Positions 31,373-41,931 are shown, counted from the first letter of the stretch. The stretch: 64,000 nucleotides of DNA from Eutreptiella sp. 'Long Island Sound 2002' (GCA_964036045.1 OZ038382.1:113630587-113694586); one strand, 5' to 3'. Numbers and translations: made by a program. Notes: a model not told the origin generated them from the letters alone.

Positions 31373-33246
31373 GAGGTAGGTAGGTAGGTATCTTCGGGAG
31401 CTCGGGATGCCTCCTTTGACGCTGCAGGAAGAAGGTCTTACCAAGGGGACATCCTGTCCCTCCCACTGCCCTATGTTAGGTGCCTCTTGAGCCGCTCCCG
31501 CATGTGCTTGGGAAGGCATTGTCGCGGCCACCCGGTCCATGTGTCCCAGGTGGGAGGGTGTCCCCACATGTGTCCATGAGTAGGGCCACATGCCCCCTCC
31601 TTTGGGCGGCAGCTCTGGGGGCTGCCCAGCCGTGTGGAGTATCTCTCACCACAAGGGGTATTGCTCCCGCTTGTCTACGGTACGACCGCCTCACCCTTGT
31701 GGCTTGAGTTGCGGGGCCGCTCCGCTTGGCAGGCGACCCCCTCCTGGACTGTGTACCGGCTCGCCTGTCACCGGTTGCATCCATGGCTCCGGGTGACGTT
31801 TGCCATGGTCCCCGATGCAGCCTGGCCGGGCTCGGACCAACAGCCTTGGAGTACCGCTCCTGCCACTGGCCCGGTGGGTCGGCTGGGTCGCCCCAGTGTG
31901 TCCGACCCATGGGGTGTTGGTTCTTTCCTGTCCCTCGGCCGCCCTACGTGTGTGCGGTGTCCCGGGATTCCCGGCTCCTGTTCACCGGTGTGCCCGCTCG
32001 GTGTGTTGTGTTGGGTGTGCGGTGTCCTGGGCCTCCCGGCTCCTGTTCACCGGTGTGCCCGCTCGGTGTGTTGTGTTGCGTGTGCGGTGTCCTGGGCCTC
32101 CCGGCTCCTGTTCACCTGTGTGCCCGCTCGGGTTGTTGTTTTGCGTGTGCGGCGTCCTGGGCCTCCCGGCTCCTGTTCAGCGGTGCGCCCGCTCGGTGTG
32201 TTGTGTTGCGTGTGCGGTGTCCTGGGTATCCCGGCTCCTGTTCACCGGTGTGCCCGCTCGGTGTGTTGTGTTGCGTGTGTGGTGTCCACGGCCTCCCGGC
32301 TCTTGTTCACCTGTGTGCCCGCTCGGTGTGTTGTTTTGCGTGTGCGGCGTCCTGGGCCTCCCTGCTCCTGTTCACCGGTGCGCCCGCTCGGTGTGTTGTG
32401 TTGCGTGTGCGGCGTCCTGGCCCTCCTGGCTCCTATTCACCGGTGTGCCCGCTCGGTGTGTTGTGTTGCGTGTGCGGTGTCCTGGGCCTCCCGGCTCTTG
32501 TTCACCTGTGTGCCCGCTCGGTGTTTTGTTTTGCGTGTGCGGCGTCCTGGGCCTCCCGGCTCCTGTTCACCGGTGCGCCCGCTCGGTGTGTTGTGTTGCG
32601 TGTGCGGCGTCCTGGGCCTCCCGGCTCCTGTTCACCAGTGTGCCCGCTCGGTGTGTTGTGTTGCGTGTGCGGTGTCCTGGGCCTCCCGGCTCCTGTTCAC
32701 CTGTGTGCCCGCTCGGTGTGTTGTTTTGCGTGTGCGGCGTCCTGGGCCTCCCGGCTCCTGTTCACCGGTGCGCCCGCTCGGTGTGTTGTGTTGCGTGTGC
32801 GGTGTCCTGGGCCTCCCGGCTCCTGTTCACCGGTGTGCCCGCTCGGTGTGTTGTTTTGCGTGTGCGGCGTCCTGGGCCTCCCGGCTCCTCTTCACCGGTG
32901 TGCCGCTCGGTGTGTTGTGTTGCGTGTGCGGTGTCCTGGGCCTCCCGGCTCCTGTTCACCTGTGTGCCCGCTCGGTGTGTTGTTTTGCGTGTGCGGCGTC
33001 CTGGGCCTCCTGGCTCCTGTTCACCGGTGCGCCCGCTCGGTGTGTTGTGTTGCGTGTGCGGCGTCCTGGGCCTCCCGGCTCCTGTTCACCTGTGTGCCCG
33101 CTCGGTGTGTTGTTTTGCGTGTGCGGCGTCCTGGGCCTCCCGGCTCCTGTTCACCGGTGTGCCGCTCGGTGTGTTGTGTTGCGTGTGCGGTGTCCTGGGC
33201 CTCCCGGCTCCTGTTCACCTGTGTGCCCGCTCGGTGTGTTTTTTTG
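31373..33246. other. Insertion inside LTR a carrying the minisatellite
   Basis: The 1.87-kb segment begins with a (GTAG)n run and continues as about 560 bases of ordinary-looking sequence with no supported gene. It then becomes the 65-bp minisatellite. It is bracketed by an 84-bp duplication of LTR sequence (31289-31372 and 33247-33330), as if inserted there with a long target duplication or generated by local duplication. Confidence 0.6.
31950..33246. repeat. 65-bp minisatellite, about 20 units
   Basis: The unit contains CCCGCTCGGTGTGTTGTGTT, GCGTGTGCGGTGTCCTGGGC and CTCCCGGCTCCTGTTCACC. Units start at 31985, 32050, 32115 and so on, with a 64-bp step where one C is missing (near 32902 and 33162). 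Variants (GGTGC, GGTGTG or TGTGTG after CACC, TTGTG or TTGTTTT, GGTGT or GGCGT) alternate mostly with a period of three units, giving a 195-bp higher-order repeat, and with a period of two near the right end. The plus strand is open in all three frames; I do not treat these as genes. Confidence 0.95.
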
Positions 33247-33787
33247 CGTCAGTGGCATGCACGCTCAAAACGTTTCATGTCGTCTTTTACATCCTTCTGC
33301 TGGAGGTTCATCCATACCCGGTGTACGAAAGATTCATAGACCCTTGCCGGGCCTCACCACTGGCGCATACCTGCAGACACGTAACATACAAAGAACAGGG
33401 CATGCACCTGGCCCTTTCGTCAACGATCTACTCTACAACATTCGAGAATCGTCTTTATAAATTCGGGCATTCGCAATAATTATAACTACAGCGTTCAAAA
33501 GGCTTTTCATACTATAAATCCATGAATTTTATAAACTCTGTAGTCAATGCTGACGGTCACATCTCTGATCTGGCGACCGCGTCTCGCGCTTTGCAGCGCG
33601 CTCTGTCTCCAAGCGCTCCAGCGCTCCAGCGCTCCAGCGCGCTCTGTCGCAAACAATAATAAAATACAAACAAAATATTCAAAAGCATATATAAACAGGA
33701 GACAAAAAAAATAGAAATTTTAAACACGGCGCTGACCATTACGAGGTCTGTGCCGAAGACGGTCGTGGGGCAGCCGGACCGGCTTCA
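33247..33787 (-). repeat. LTR a, second part
   Basis: Resumes with GTCAGTGGCATGCACGCTCA and matches LTR b and c to the edge GGCTTCA at 33787. It includes GCATATATAAACAGGAGAC and the GCTCCAGCGCTCCAGCGC tract. Confidence 0.85.
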
Positions 33788-33848
33788 CCCCCTATCTGAG
33801 AAGTGAACCGACGGTTTTGGAATCGGCCGTTCACGCACATCCACTCCA

Positions 33849-34241
33849 TCATATCCACTCCAACTCCTCTTGTCCGCACCGTACACGCACCTTCAAGTGC
33901 AACTGCCGCTCGTCACCCTGCGGCGTATGGACGACTTTCACGGCATGCAACTCTAGCACATCCGGGTGCATCAGGACTTTGAGGGTATGGTCACGGATGG
34001 TGTAGATCTTTGGCTGGTCCTGCCCGTCCACGGGGCACTCCGTGGTCGCTCCTTCTTTCTGGTGTCGCTCATATGTCGCTTCGCCAGCCGGCACGCGCGG
34101 ACGCACCTTCCTCACGTCGGAGTACTCGCTCCCCAGGTTTGACGAAATCCCTGTGGCGTGGGACGTTGTACTTGGTCTGTGTGGCTCACGAAGATTTTGC
34201 TTGCGACAGCTTTCTTCTACCAACGCTTCCTCAACGGACAC
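33849..34241 (-). pseudogene. Gag-pol fragment upstream of protease, unit 1 of array
   Basis: The 130-codon frame contains QKEGATTECPVDGQDQPKIY, HTLKVLMHPDVLELHAVKVV and RQLHLKVRVRCG. These align almost residue for residue with the segment just before the protease active site of element 2 (43300-43490). The frame ends exactly where VDTG would begin, so no protease can be made. The first third (SEYSDVRKVRPRVPAGEATY) has no match in element 2. A remnant of a related autonomous element retained in the non-autonomous one. Confidence 0.8.
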
Positions 34242-34720
34242 TTCGATGGCAGGTCAATGTGCAGGCACATGTAGAACAGATGTGGACCACATATTTTGCA
34301 GTGACCCGTTGCATCACGAATATGCCGCTGGTCCTCCGGGATCTCAGGCATTTGAACAATGGGTGCCCACAGCGGCACCGTCATGGATAATCGCTGCATG
34401 GCATCTGCTGCATCGTCAACGGACTCGGAACGCGTTGATACTGCTTTACTCGCCGCGCGAAACTCCACGGACTCCCTTGGACTGGTTTCGAAGAGCTCCT
34501 GCAGCGTTGCTTCATCCAAATCCGTCGGCCAGGGATCTCCTTCGGCTGCGCTGTCATCAGACTGGTGTTCGTAATCCACATGGCTTCAATTGCCGTTGCT
34601 CCGCGCATCCTCAGTAGTTGCAGCGCTGCGTGACTCCCACTCGCTACGCGATGATGGACTCGTTGCACGCGAATCTGAGCTGGGCAGTGGAGAATGAAAG
34701 TCACCGTCGTCGTCTGACAT
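34217..34720 (-). pseudogene. Short gag-like protein with Cys cluster, unit 1 of array
   Basis: Starting at the ATG whose first base is 34720 (MSDDDGDFHSPLPSSDSRAT), the frame runs about 165 codons with a single TGA at 34586-34588. The first half is acidic and Ser-rich; the second half is helical (LDEATLQELFETSPRESVEF) and ends in GHCKICGPHLFYMCLHIDLP followed by SKCP, a C-x2-C-x7-C-x8-C cluster suggestive of zinc binding. The position, 5' of the protease fragment, is that of gag. The next coding fragment is in another phase and overlaps its 3' end. Unit 2 carries the same TGA, so the stop predates the duplication or is tolerated. Confidence 0.5.
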
Positions 34721-34770
34721 GCAGTGCGGCCTGGGCAAGGTGGGTGCAAGACCTGACAGACCAATACTGC

Positions 34771-34950
34771 GGTCGGTCGGTCGGTCGGTCCGTCAGTCGG
34801 TCGGTCGGTCGGTCGGGCAGTCGGTCCGTCGGTTCGTCGGTCCGTCGGTCCGTGGACGTCGGTCCGTCGGTCCATCTGTTCATCTGTCCATCTGTCCGTC
34901 CGTCCGTCCGTCCATCCGTCCGTCTGTCTGTCCGTCCGTCCGTCCGTCCT
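34771..34950. repeat. Tetranucleotide microsatellite (TCGG/TCCG)n, unit 1
   Basis: A (GGTC)n-rich half (about 34771-34855) passes into a (GTCC)n/(TCTG)n half (to about 34950). It lies at the 5' end of the internal region, between LTR and gag-like ATG on the minus strand. Copy number differs from unit 2. Confidence 0.9.
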
Positions 34951-34973
34951 GCAAGACCATTAATGAATCTTTT

Positions 34974-35653
34974 TGTAACAGGGCCAGAGCCCTAGCCCCT
35001 TGGGTTCTCCTGCTTTTGGTGTTTGGCGACCATTTCCGCTGATCTCCGCCTGCTTCTTCGGAAAGGCCTTGCTGCTTTTATCCAAAAGTCCTGCAAGCAA
35101 CACCTGAGACCCCGTCAGTGGCATGCACGCTCAAAACGTTTCATGTCGTCTTTTACATCCTTCTGCTGGAGGTTCATCCATACCCGGTGTACGAAAGATT
35201 CATAGACCCTTGCCGGGCCTCACCACTGGCGCATACCTGCAGACACCTAACATACAAAGAACAGGGCATGCACCTGGCCCTTTTGTCAACGATCTACTCT
35301 ACAACATTCGAGAATCGTCTTTATAAATTCGGGGCATTCGCAATAATTATAACTACAGCGTTCAAAAGGCTTTTTATACTATAAACCCATGAATTTTATG
35401 AACTCTGTAGTCAATGCTGACGGTCACATCTCTGATCTGGCGACCGCGTCTAGCGCTTTGCAGCGCGCTCTGTCTCCAAGCGCTCCAGCGCTCCAGCGCT
35501 CCAGCGCGCTCTGTCGCAAACAATAATAAAATACAAACAAAATATGCAAAAGCATATATAAACAGGAGACAAAAAAATAGAAATATTAAACACGGCGCTG
35601 ACCATTACGAGGTCTGTGCCAAAGACGATCGTGGGGCAGCCGGACTGGCTTCA
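34974..35653 (-). repeat. LTR b (680 bp)
   Basis: Complete LTR shared by the two internal regions. On the minus strand it starts TGAAGC at 35653 and ends TTACA at 34974. A TATA-like GTTTATATATGC lies about 100 bp inside. Confidence 0.88.
35549..35562 (-). promoter_or_regulatory. Candidate TATA box in LTR b
   Basis: AGCATATATAAA (plus strand) reads TTTATATATGCT on the element strand, about 95 bp from the LTR start. The same motif is in LTR a (about 33688) and LTR c (about 37420). Position suits an LTR promoter, but the motif alone is weak. Confidence 0.3.
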
Positions 35654-35664
35654 CCCCCCTTCCG
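35654..35664 (-). other. Polypurine tract of array unit 2
   Basis: CGGAAGGGGGG on the element strand abuts the LTR start TGAAG. Element 2 has AAGAAGGGGGG in front of the same TGAAG, linking the two families. Confidence 0.7.
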
Positions 35665-35713
35665 AGAAGTGAACTGACGGTTTTTAACCGGCCGTTCACG
35701 CACATCCACTCCA

Positions 35714-36031
35714 TCATATCCACTCCAACTCCTCTTGTCCGCACCGTACACGCACCTTCAAGTGCAACTGCCGCTCGCCACCCTGTGGCGTATGGACGAC
35801 TTTCACGGCATGCAACTCTAGCACATCCGGGTGCATCAGGACTTCGAGGGTATGGTCACAGATGGTGTAGATCTTTGGCTGGTCCTGCCCGTCCACGGGG
35901 CTCTCCGTGGTCGCTCCTTCTTTCTGGTGTCGCTCATATGTCGCTTCGCCAGCCGGCACGCGTGGACGTACCTTCCTCACGTCGGAGTACTCGCTCCCCA
36001 GGTTTGACGAAATCCCTGTGGCGTGGGACAT
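35714..36031 (-). pseudogene. Gag-pol fragment upstream of protease, unit 2 of array
   Basis: Second copy of the fragment at 33849-34241, with few changes (ESPVDGQDQPKIYTICDHTL). It ends at the same point before the protease active site. Confidence 0.8.
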
Positions 36032-36081
36032 TGTGCTTGGTCTGTGTGGCTCACGAAGACTTTGCTAGCGACAGCTTTCTT

Positions 36082-36585
36082 CTACCAACGCTTCCTCAAC
36101 GGACACTTCGATGGCAGGTCCATGTGCAGGCACATGTAGAACAGATGTGGACCACATATTTTGCAGTGACCCGTTGCATCACGAATATGCCGCTGGTCCT
36201 CCGGGATCTCAGGCATTTGAACAATGCGTGCCCACAGCGGCACCGTCATGGATAATTGCTGCATGGCATCTGCTGCATCGTCAACGGACTCGGAACGCGT
36301 TGATACTGCTTTACTCGCCGCGCGAAACTCCACGGACTCCCTTGGACTGGTTTCGAAGAGCTCCTGCAGCGTTGCTTCATCCAAATCCGTCCACCAGGGA
36401 TCTCCTTCCGCTGCGCTGTCATCAGACTGGTGTTCGTAATCCACATGGCTTCAATTGCCGTTGCTCCGCGCATCCTCAGTAGTTGCAGCGCTGCGTGACT
36501 CCCACTCGCTACGCGATGATGGACTCGTTGCACGCGAATCTGAGCTGGGCAGTGGAGAATGAAAGTCACCGTCATCGTCTGACAT
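36082..36585 (-). pseudogene. Short gag-like protein with Cys cluster, unit 2 of array
   Basis: Counterpart of 34217-34720. The ATG is at 36585, a TGA lies at 36451-36453, and the frame otherwise stays open to the Cys cluster HCKICGPHLFYMCLHMDLPS. Only a few residues differ from unit 1. Confidence 0.5.
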
Positions 36586-36634
36586 GCAGTGCGGCCTGGG
36601 CAAGGTGGGTGCAAGACCTGACAGACGAATTCTG

Positions 36635-36818
36635 CGGTCGGTCGGTCGGTCCGTCGGTCGGTCGGTCGGTCGGTCGGTTGGTCGGTCGGTCGGTCCGTCG
36701 GTTCGTCGGTTCGTCAGTCCGTGGACGTCAGTCTGTCGGTCCATCCGTTCATCTGTCCATCTGTCCGTCCGTCCGTCCGTCCATCCGTCCGTCTGTCCGT
36801 CCGTCCGTCCGTCCGTCC
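36635..36818. repeat. Tetranucleotide microsatellite (TCGG/TCCG)n, unit 2
   Basis: Same position and two-part structure as at 34771-34950, with different repeat numbers and interruptions. Confidence 0.9.
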
Positions 36819-36842
36819 TGCAAGACCATTAATGAATCTTTC

Positions 36843-37523
36843 TGTAACAGGGCCAGAGCCCTAGCCCCTTGGGTTCTCCTGGTTTTGGTGTTTGGCGGCC
36901 ATTTCCGCTGATCTCTGCCTGCTTCTTCGGAAAAGCCTTGCAGCTTTTATCCAAAAATCCTGCAAGCAACACCTGAACCCCCGTCAGTGGCATGCACGCT
37001 CAACACGTTTCATGTCGTCTTTTACATCCTTCTGCTGGAGGTTCATCCATACCCGGTGTACGAAAGATTCATAGACCCTTGCCGGGCCTCACCACTGGCG
37101 CATACCTGCAGACACGTAACATACAAAGAACAGGGCATGCACCTGGCCCTTTTGTCAACGATCTACTCTACAACATTCGAGAATCGTCTTTATAAATTCG
37201 GGGCATTCGCAATAATTATAACTACAGCGTTCAAAAGGCTTTTTATACTATAAACCCATGAATTTTATGAACTCTGTAGTCAATGCTGACGGTCACATCT
37301 CTGATCTGGCGACCGCGTCTCGCGCTTTGCAGCGCGCTCTGTCTCCAAGCGCTCCAGCGCTCCAGCGCTCCAGCGCGCTCTGTCGCAAACAATAATAAAA
37401 TACAAACAAAATATGCAAAAGCATATATAAACAGGAGACAAAAAAAGTAGAAATATTAAACACGGCGCTGACCATTACGAGGTCTGTGCCGAAGACGGTC
37501 GTGGGGCAGCCGAACGGGCTTCA
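36843..37523 (-). repeat. LTR c (681 bp), element 5' LTR
   Basis: Matches LTR b along its length and diverges right after GGCTTCA at 37523, which sets the outer edge of the array. GTTG follows, matching the left flank. Confidence 0.85.
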
Positions 37524-37527
37524 GTTG
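37524..37527. repeat. Target-site duplication GTTG, right of LTR array
   Basis: Pairs with 31147-31150. Confidence 0.55.
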
Positions 37528-37797
37528 CCACTGAAAGTGGCACTGTGACACGGCATTTCTACCCAACCTCCGAATAACGATTGCGTCTTTGGTAGTAGTG
37601 TAAAAACCATCGTTGGCTTTTGCTTTGGGCAAACACCACCTTGCACATGGCAAAATGAGAAATTTTCAGCACGAACGGTGATTCATAACCTATAAGCACA
37701 CCATCCGGATAACCAACTTTGTCCATACAGTCAATTTGATACACGCAGCACCATGGAGCATGACATCACATTGGTCCAAGGGTACTTTCCACCCTCT

Positions 37798-37802
37798 ACA
37801 TG
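37798..37802. repeat. Target-site duplication ACATG, left of element 2
   Basis: ACATG directly precedes the LTR start TGAAGACGG. The same five bases follow the 3' LTR at 50922-50926. A reading as 4 bp (CATG) with an LTR ending in A is equally possible. Confidence 0.8.
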
Positions 37803-40156
37803 TGAAGACGGTACGGACCCCCGTGGCCATCTTTGGGTCACTTGGGTTGTGTATCTATGTGCCGGCAAGCCGCCATTGGCTGATATCATACTCTCCCATC
37901 CACCTGACCTAACCCGATGTGATAGTGTGATAGGTTTGGCCATTCTGGCTATGAGCGGCCATATTCAGTACCGAGGCGCCGCCAGCTGAGATTTATATAT
38001 CAGAATATCAGGAATCAACAGGGTTTTTTTATCATAATGTTTCCGTAATTTTTCCGCCTTTTGTTGTGATTGTCAATGTATCGGCGACTGTCAGTCGGCT
38101 CGCGATTTTGCGGTAACCGAATGGTTAACTGTTATTTGCAGATATTTTGGCGGAAACCCCGATGAAGGGTCAGATTTCATCAGTAAAGGGTTCGTTGCTT
38201 CCGCATTTTTCATATTATACACTCGCAAAATTAATCCGATTTTTTCAGACCTTCGGAATCAGATTTTCGACTCCGACATCGCCGCACTCGATATGATGAA
38301 TCTCGAGTGGTCATACATTTTTCCCCGATCACGAATCAACTTTCCTTTTGTTGTGCCCTTCGTTTTTCTTGGAGATATGGGCGAAACAAAAGTGATTCGT
38401 GAGACCACTTTGAAGAATCATATCTCTGGCTCACGGCGAGGAATATCAATATCGAGAATCGGGTTGGGACTGCCTTGGTCTCAACTTAATTTAAGAAGCA
38501 TCAAACGCATTTGGTGTGTACACATGCCCGGTGTAGCAAGGGAGAATGGCCAAGAGGGTAGAAAGTGGTTTACAACTCTTGGACCGTGCAACCGAATATT
38601 TTATTGCGACTTTCGAGTGTGCCGCATGAGTGTTGGGATTGCATAGCAACTTTCCTTGGGTTCCTACGTATCTTTAACGTGAAGTTATGGCCATGGGGGG
38701 TCATGGTATATCATGGTGGGAGCCACCTTTTGAGGGTATGTGTTATATGCATGGTATGTGCTTCGATATGCTCACGCCCATATTATATATCTCCGTTTGT
38801 AGGAGGATATATGGAGTCATACGTGGCAAGGGCCTTGCCCATGTCCCAATGGTGAACTCCATAGCGCTAGACTAAGTCTACGGCTCATATAGTGCATGTG
38901 GGAGGGCTTACGGAGCGACCCACAAGCGCCAATATCAATTTTCCCATTTTCGTGGTGCGTGTTGGGAGGAGGTCCGAAGGTGTTCCTATGCGTCCATTTG
39001 GGGATCCAAGTGGGGGGATAGTTTGCAAATAGTCCGAAGCAAATGTGTTTTGAATCATAGGTTGATACTATGGGTGAGCGAAGTTATATACTATTGTAAT
39101 TATCTTGAATTTGGCATTATTTGCATTTTTTTGACCTCATCTTAGGCTCTTTTTTGTATTTTATGTGCTCAACTGGTCGGCTAACAGTAAAGTGCCTAGA
39201 GATCTGTGAACTATGGTATGTTGCTTATATGTTGGCATATGCTTCGGTGTTGTACCTCACCATATGCCGGATCACATGGTCACTTTGGCGTGGCACACGA
39301 GGCCTCACAAAATTAGGTCTCAAATTCATGAGTTGACTTGTGAAGCATGTCATGTACATAACCGGAGGGGTTTCGGAGCCAATGATGGGATTTTCTTGGG
39401 CATGGACCTTTGGTCTATATCACCCTTGGATTGTACTCTCCGGTTTGACAAATGCATGGAGAATTTGGGTATTTGCCGTATGCATTTTTGAGTATATAAT
39501 TGAATATTGGGCACTATGGTGTGTTTTGCCTGATTTTGTTAGGTTGTGAGGTCATCTTCATGGGGCAGTTCTCCAAGCCCATTCGACTCCAAGTCCAACC
39601 AAGGTTATGTCAGGGTAGGGCATGGTCCTGAGTGCCACTCTAGCCCATGACACGCCACCTCCCTTTTTGGGCTAGGATTTGGAGGCTTGGGAGAGAACAC
39701 ATTTTTGGGGTTTATGTAGTGACTTTTGACACATGGCATTCAGCCATCTCATTTGATCTGGTTCCGGGCAATATGATGGTGAGTCAAGGGTAGGTCTTGA
39801 GTCCAGGGAATGAGGGGTTTATGGCTGTGAATGTGTATGTTTACTTCTTTCCCCAACTTTGCTTTATTTGTGTTCATATGCCAATTTCAGGGCTTTCTTC
39901 CTTGGTGCAATTCTTGTACATGCCCGCCATCGTGAGACCATCGATGTGCTGAACGGAAGCCCGCAGTGTGAATTGGGTTATTGCTGTATTTGTGGGATCT
40001 GGTTGCTGTTCAGGGTTGAAGGAGGATTTTATTTTCTATATTTTTGGATTTTCGACCCTGGATTTTGAGGAATGCAAGCATTGATCAGGAGCGAGTCAGC
40101 AGGGATTACAGGCGGAAGGGGCACAGCGGGGGCCGGTCCTGGTAGGGACCTTCTTT
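37803..40156 (+). repeat. 5' LTR of element 2 (2,354 bp)
   Basis: Starts TGAAGACGGTACGGACCCCC and ends GGTAGGGACCTTCTTT. It matches 48568-50921 along its full length with scattered substitutions. The short open frames inside (for example 38293-38646) occur in both LTRs and show no protein family. Confidence 0.95.
37990..38000 (+). promoter_or_regulatory. Candidate TATA box in 5' LTR
   Basis: GATTTATATATCAG lies about 190 bp into the LTR and is conserved in the 3' LTR near 48755-48765. It is a plausible core promoter for the element RNA; motif evidence only. Confidence 0.3.
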
Positions 40157-41931
40157 ATGGTAGCAGAGGCGTACCTGCTGCCCCTACCTACCGCCAACCG
40201 GGGGACTTGGGCCCCTATGAGCCCTGCCCAAGTACGCCCCGGCTGCGTATTGTGGACTCGGTGGAGACCACGCCGGAAGTTGAAGCCCGAAGACAAGTAC
40301 GACGTTCGGGAAGAGGAGGACTTGACATGGAGGACCTGGTCTCCATGTGTGAGCGTCGCTGCCGAAAGGCATGCAACCTCCGCTCCGCCGCGGAGGACTC
40401 TGAGGAGGCCTGCCATTCAGGCAGCAGTGGAGGACGGCGCTGGCGCTACCGGAAGCGCGGGTCACCCAAGCCCGCGGCAGGGGACGCCGGGGCTATGGAT
40501 ACGGACCCCAGCCCGGTCAGGCTGTGGGACTCCGAGCACTCCGAGGGCTATCGAACAGCTTATGAGCAACCCTCGGAGTCGGAGGAGACGGCCAGACCGC
40601 CCACAAGGGCGAACACGGCCCCAGAACCCAGCCTGGAGCATGATGCCGAGGCATTGGAGAGGCCCGCCAGAGCCAGGACGGCGCCTGTGGCCCGGCACAC
40701 GGAGCCACCGCGGGATGGCATGTGTGACACACCCATGGCGGAGGAGTCCGAGGCGCCGGGAACCGCGGGACGCGCCGGACCAGGTGGAAGGCACGCTGAG
40801 TGCCACTGCGAACACGTGTCCTTCCCCATGGGCAAGTACCCAAAGATGGGGATGGACGCCATCGTGCATCGTCTCGACCGCCTGGACAACGCGAAGGACG
40901 GGCTAGAGGAGGACGTCGCCGGGATCCTGGATGACCAGTCGGCCGCGGAGAAAGACATGGAGGAGCTGCGAGCGAATCAGGCCCGGTACCGGGAGAATCT
41001 GGAACTGGTCCTGCAGAAGCAGCAGCAAGTGGTGGACAGCCTCCTCCACTTAGTGGAGGACATGTCGGGACGCCTGAAAAGGCTAGAGGAGCGACAGCCC
41101 CTCACCTCGGTTCCGGAGCTCCCGGCAAAGCCGGCTGCGGCAGAGCTGGTGGAGCGGGTTAAGACCCTCCGGAGCGCCATGGATAAACCCATGGGCGGCC
41201 CCGCGGAGGCACCCTACGCGCCTCCGCGTGTTGACCCGGGTGCGCTGCTGTTTGTTCCCATGTTCAGCGAATCCACAATGCTCGGGGAACACACGGCACC
41301 GTCTGGGTCCATGCGGGAAGGGCACGCAACCACGGACCCGAGGAGCCTGACGGTACAGATGTCCCATGCCGCCCAGGATCTACCGATCACGACGAATATG
41401 GTAGTTTATGCGGAAGAGGAGATACAGAGCCAGACCATGCAGGGGCGAACCATGGGAAGCGCCGACGGACATGGTCGAGGTCATCCAGGCGGAAACCTGT
41501 GGGCGAAGGACCCCAATACGGGGATATGGACGGCCGGTGGAGCAAGTCCTTCCCGCATTCCAAACCCCATGGGTTCAGGCTCGACTGGACCGCACTCCAT
41601 GGAGGAGAGGGATGTACGGGGAGTGTACTCACACCCCCCGGCAACAGGTGGTATCCGTCTCGGTGGAGTGGTGGCTGGGGACGTCGGAGACGCCATCAGG
41701 ATTGACGACCTCAGGGGAATCAAAATCCCCTACTATGATGGCAACCCCTCCAACCTGGACGACTTCATCCTGGATTGGGAGGACTTCGCCGAGGAGGTCG
41801 CCGCGGGACAAGTGGGTATGTCGGACATTCCCACACCAGCTGGCGCAGGACCTGAAGGAGGAGCTGCGGGATCAGATCCTGGAAGGAATGATCCGTACGG
41901 AGCAGGACCGCCTCCAGTGGTTGGAGGATGA
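40072..41931 (+). pseudogene. Gag N-terminal part (element 2)
   Basis: The frame is open across the LTR edge; the first ATG at 40072 lies in the LTR and the next in-frame ATG is at 40327 (MEDLVSMCERRCRKACNLRS), so the true start is uncertain. The protein has the Cys signature shared with element 1, an acidic Ser/Pro/Arg-rich region and a coiled-coil-like segment around GLEEDVAGILDDQSAAEKDM to EDMSGRLKRLEERQP. The beginning of the capsid follows at IKIPYYDGNPSNLDDFILDW. Around 41805 the homology jumps to the +1 phase, so the last part of this frame (PTPAGAGPEGG onward) is out of register. Confidence 0.75.
40158..40170 (+). other. Primer-binding site, initiator Met tRNA type
   Basis: TGGTAGCAGAGGC starts one base after the 5' LTR and matches 11 of 13 bases of the plant-type iMet site TGGTATCAGAGCC. 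It would prime minus-strand cDNA synthesis. Confidence 0.7.

Larger units (their letters stand above)
31151..37523 (-). mobile_element. Non-autonomous LTR array: LTR-internal-LTR-internal-LTR
   Basis: Three copies of a 680-bp LTR (31151-33787 interrupted, 34974-35653, 36843-37523) separate two nearly identical internal regions (33788-34973, 35654-36842). In minus orientation each LTR runs TGAAGC to TTACA and is preceded by a purine tract GGAAGGGGGG. The outer ends carry a 4-bp duplication GTTG. The internal parts encode only a short gag-like protein and a protease-upstream fragment of the element 2 family, so movement would need proteins in trans. A shared middle LTR is the typical product of LTR-LTR recombination between two copies. 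Confidence 0.8.

Noticed and set aside
31950-33246. CRISPR array
   Set aside because: Repeats are contiguous 65-bp units without unique spacers, in a eukaryotic context.
31634-33479. Three overlapping plus-strand open frames of 537-608 codons rich in Cys, Val and Pro
   Set aside because: They are the three phases of the 65-bp minisatellite, which has no stop in any phase. No start context, domain or codon signal supports a gene.
34771-36818. Arg/Asp/Pro/Thr-repeat proteins across the TCGG/TCCG tracts
   Set aside because: The tetranucleotide repeats generate open frames in every phase. The gag-like ATG lies downstream of the tract on the minus strand.
37803-40156. Open frames of 60-120 codons inside the element 2 LTRs
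   Set aside because: They occur in both LTRs, show no protein family and differ by frame-neutral and disruptive changes alike.
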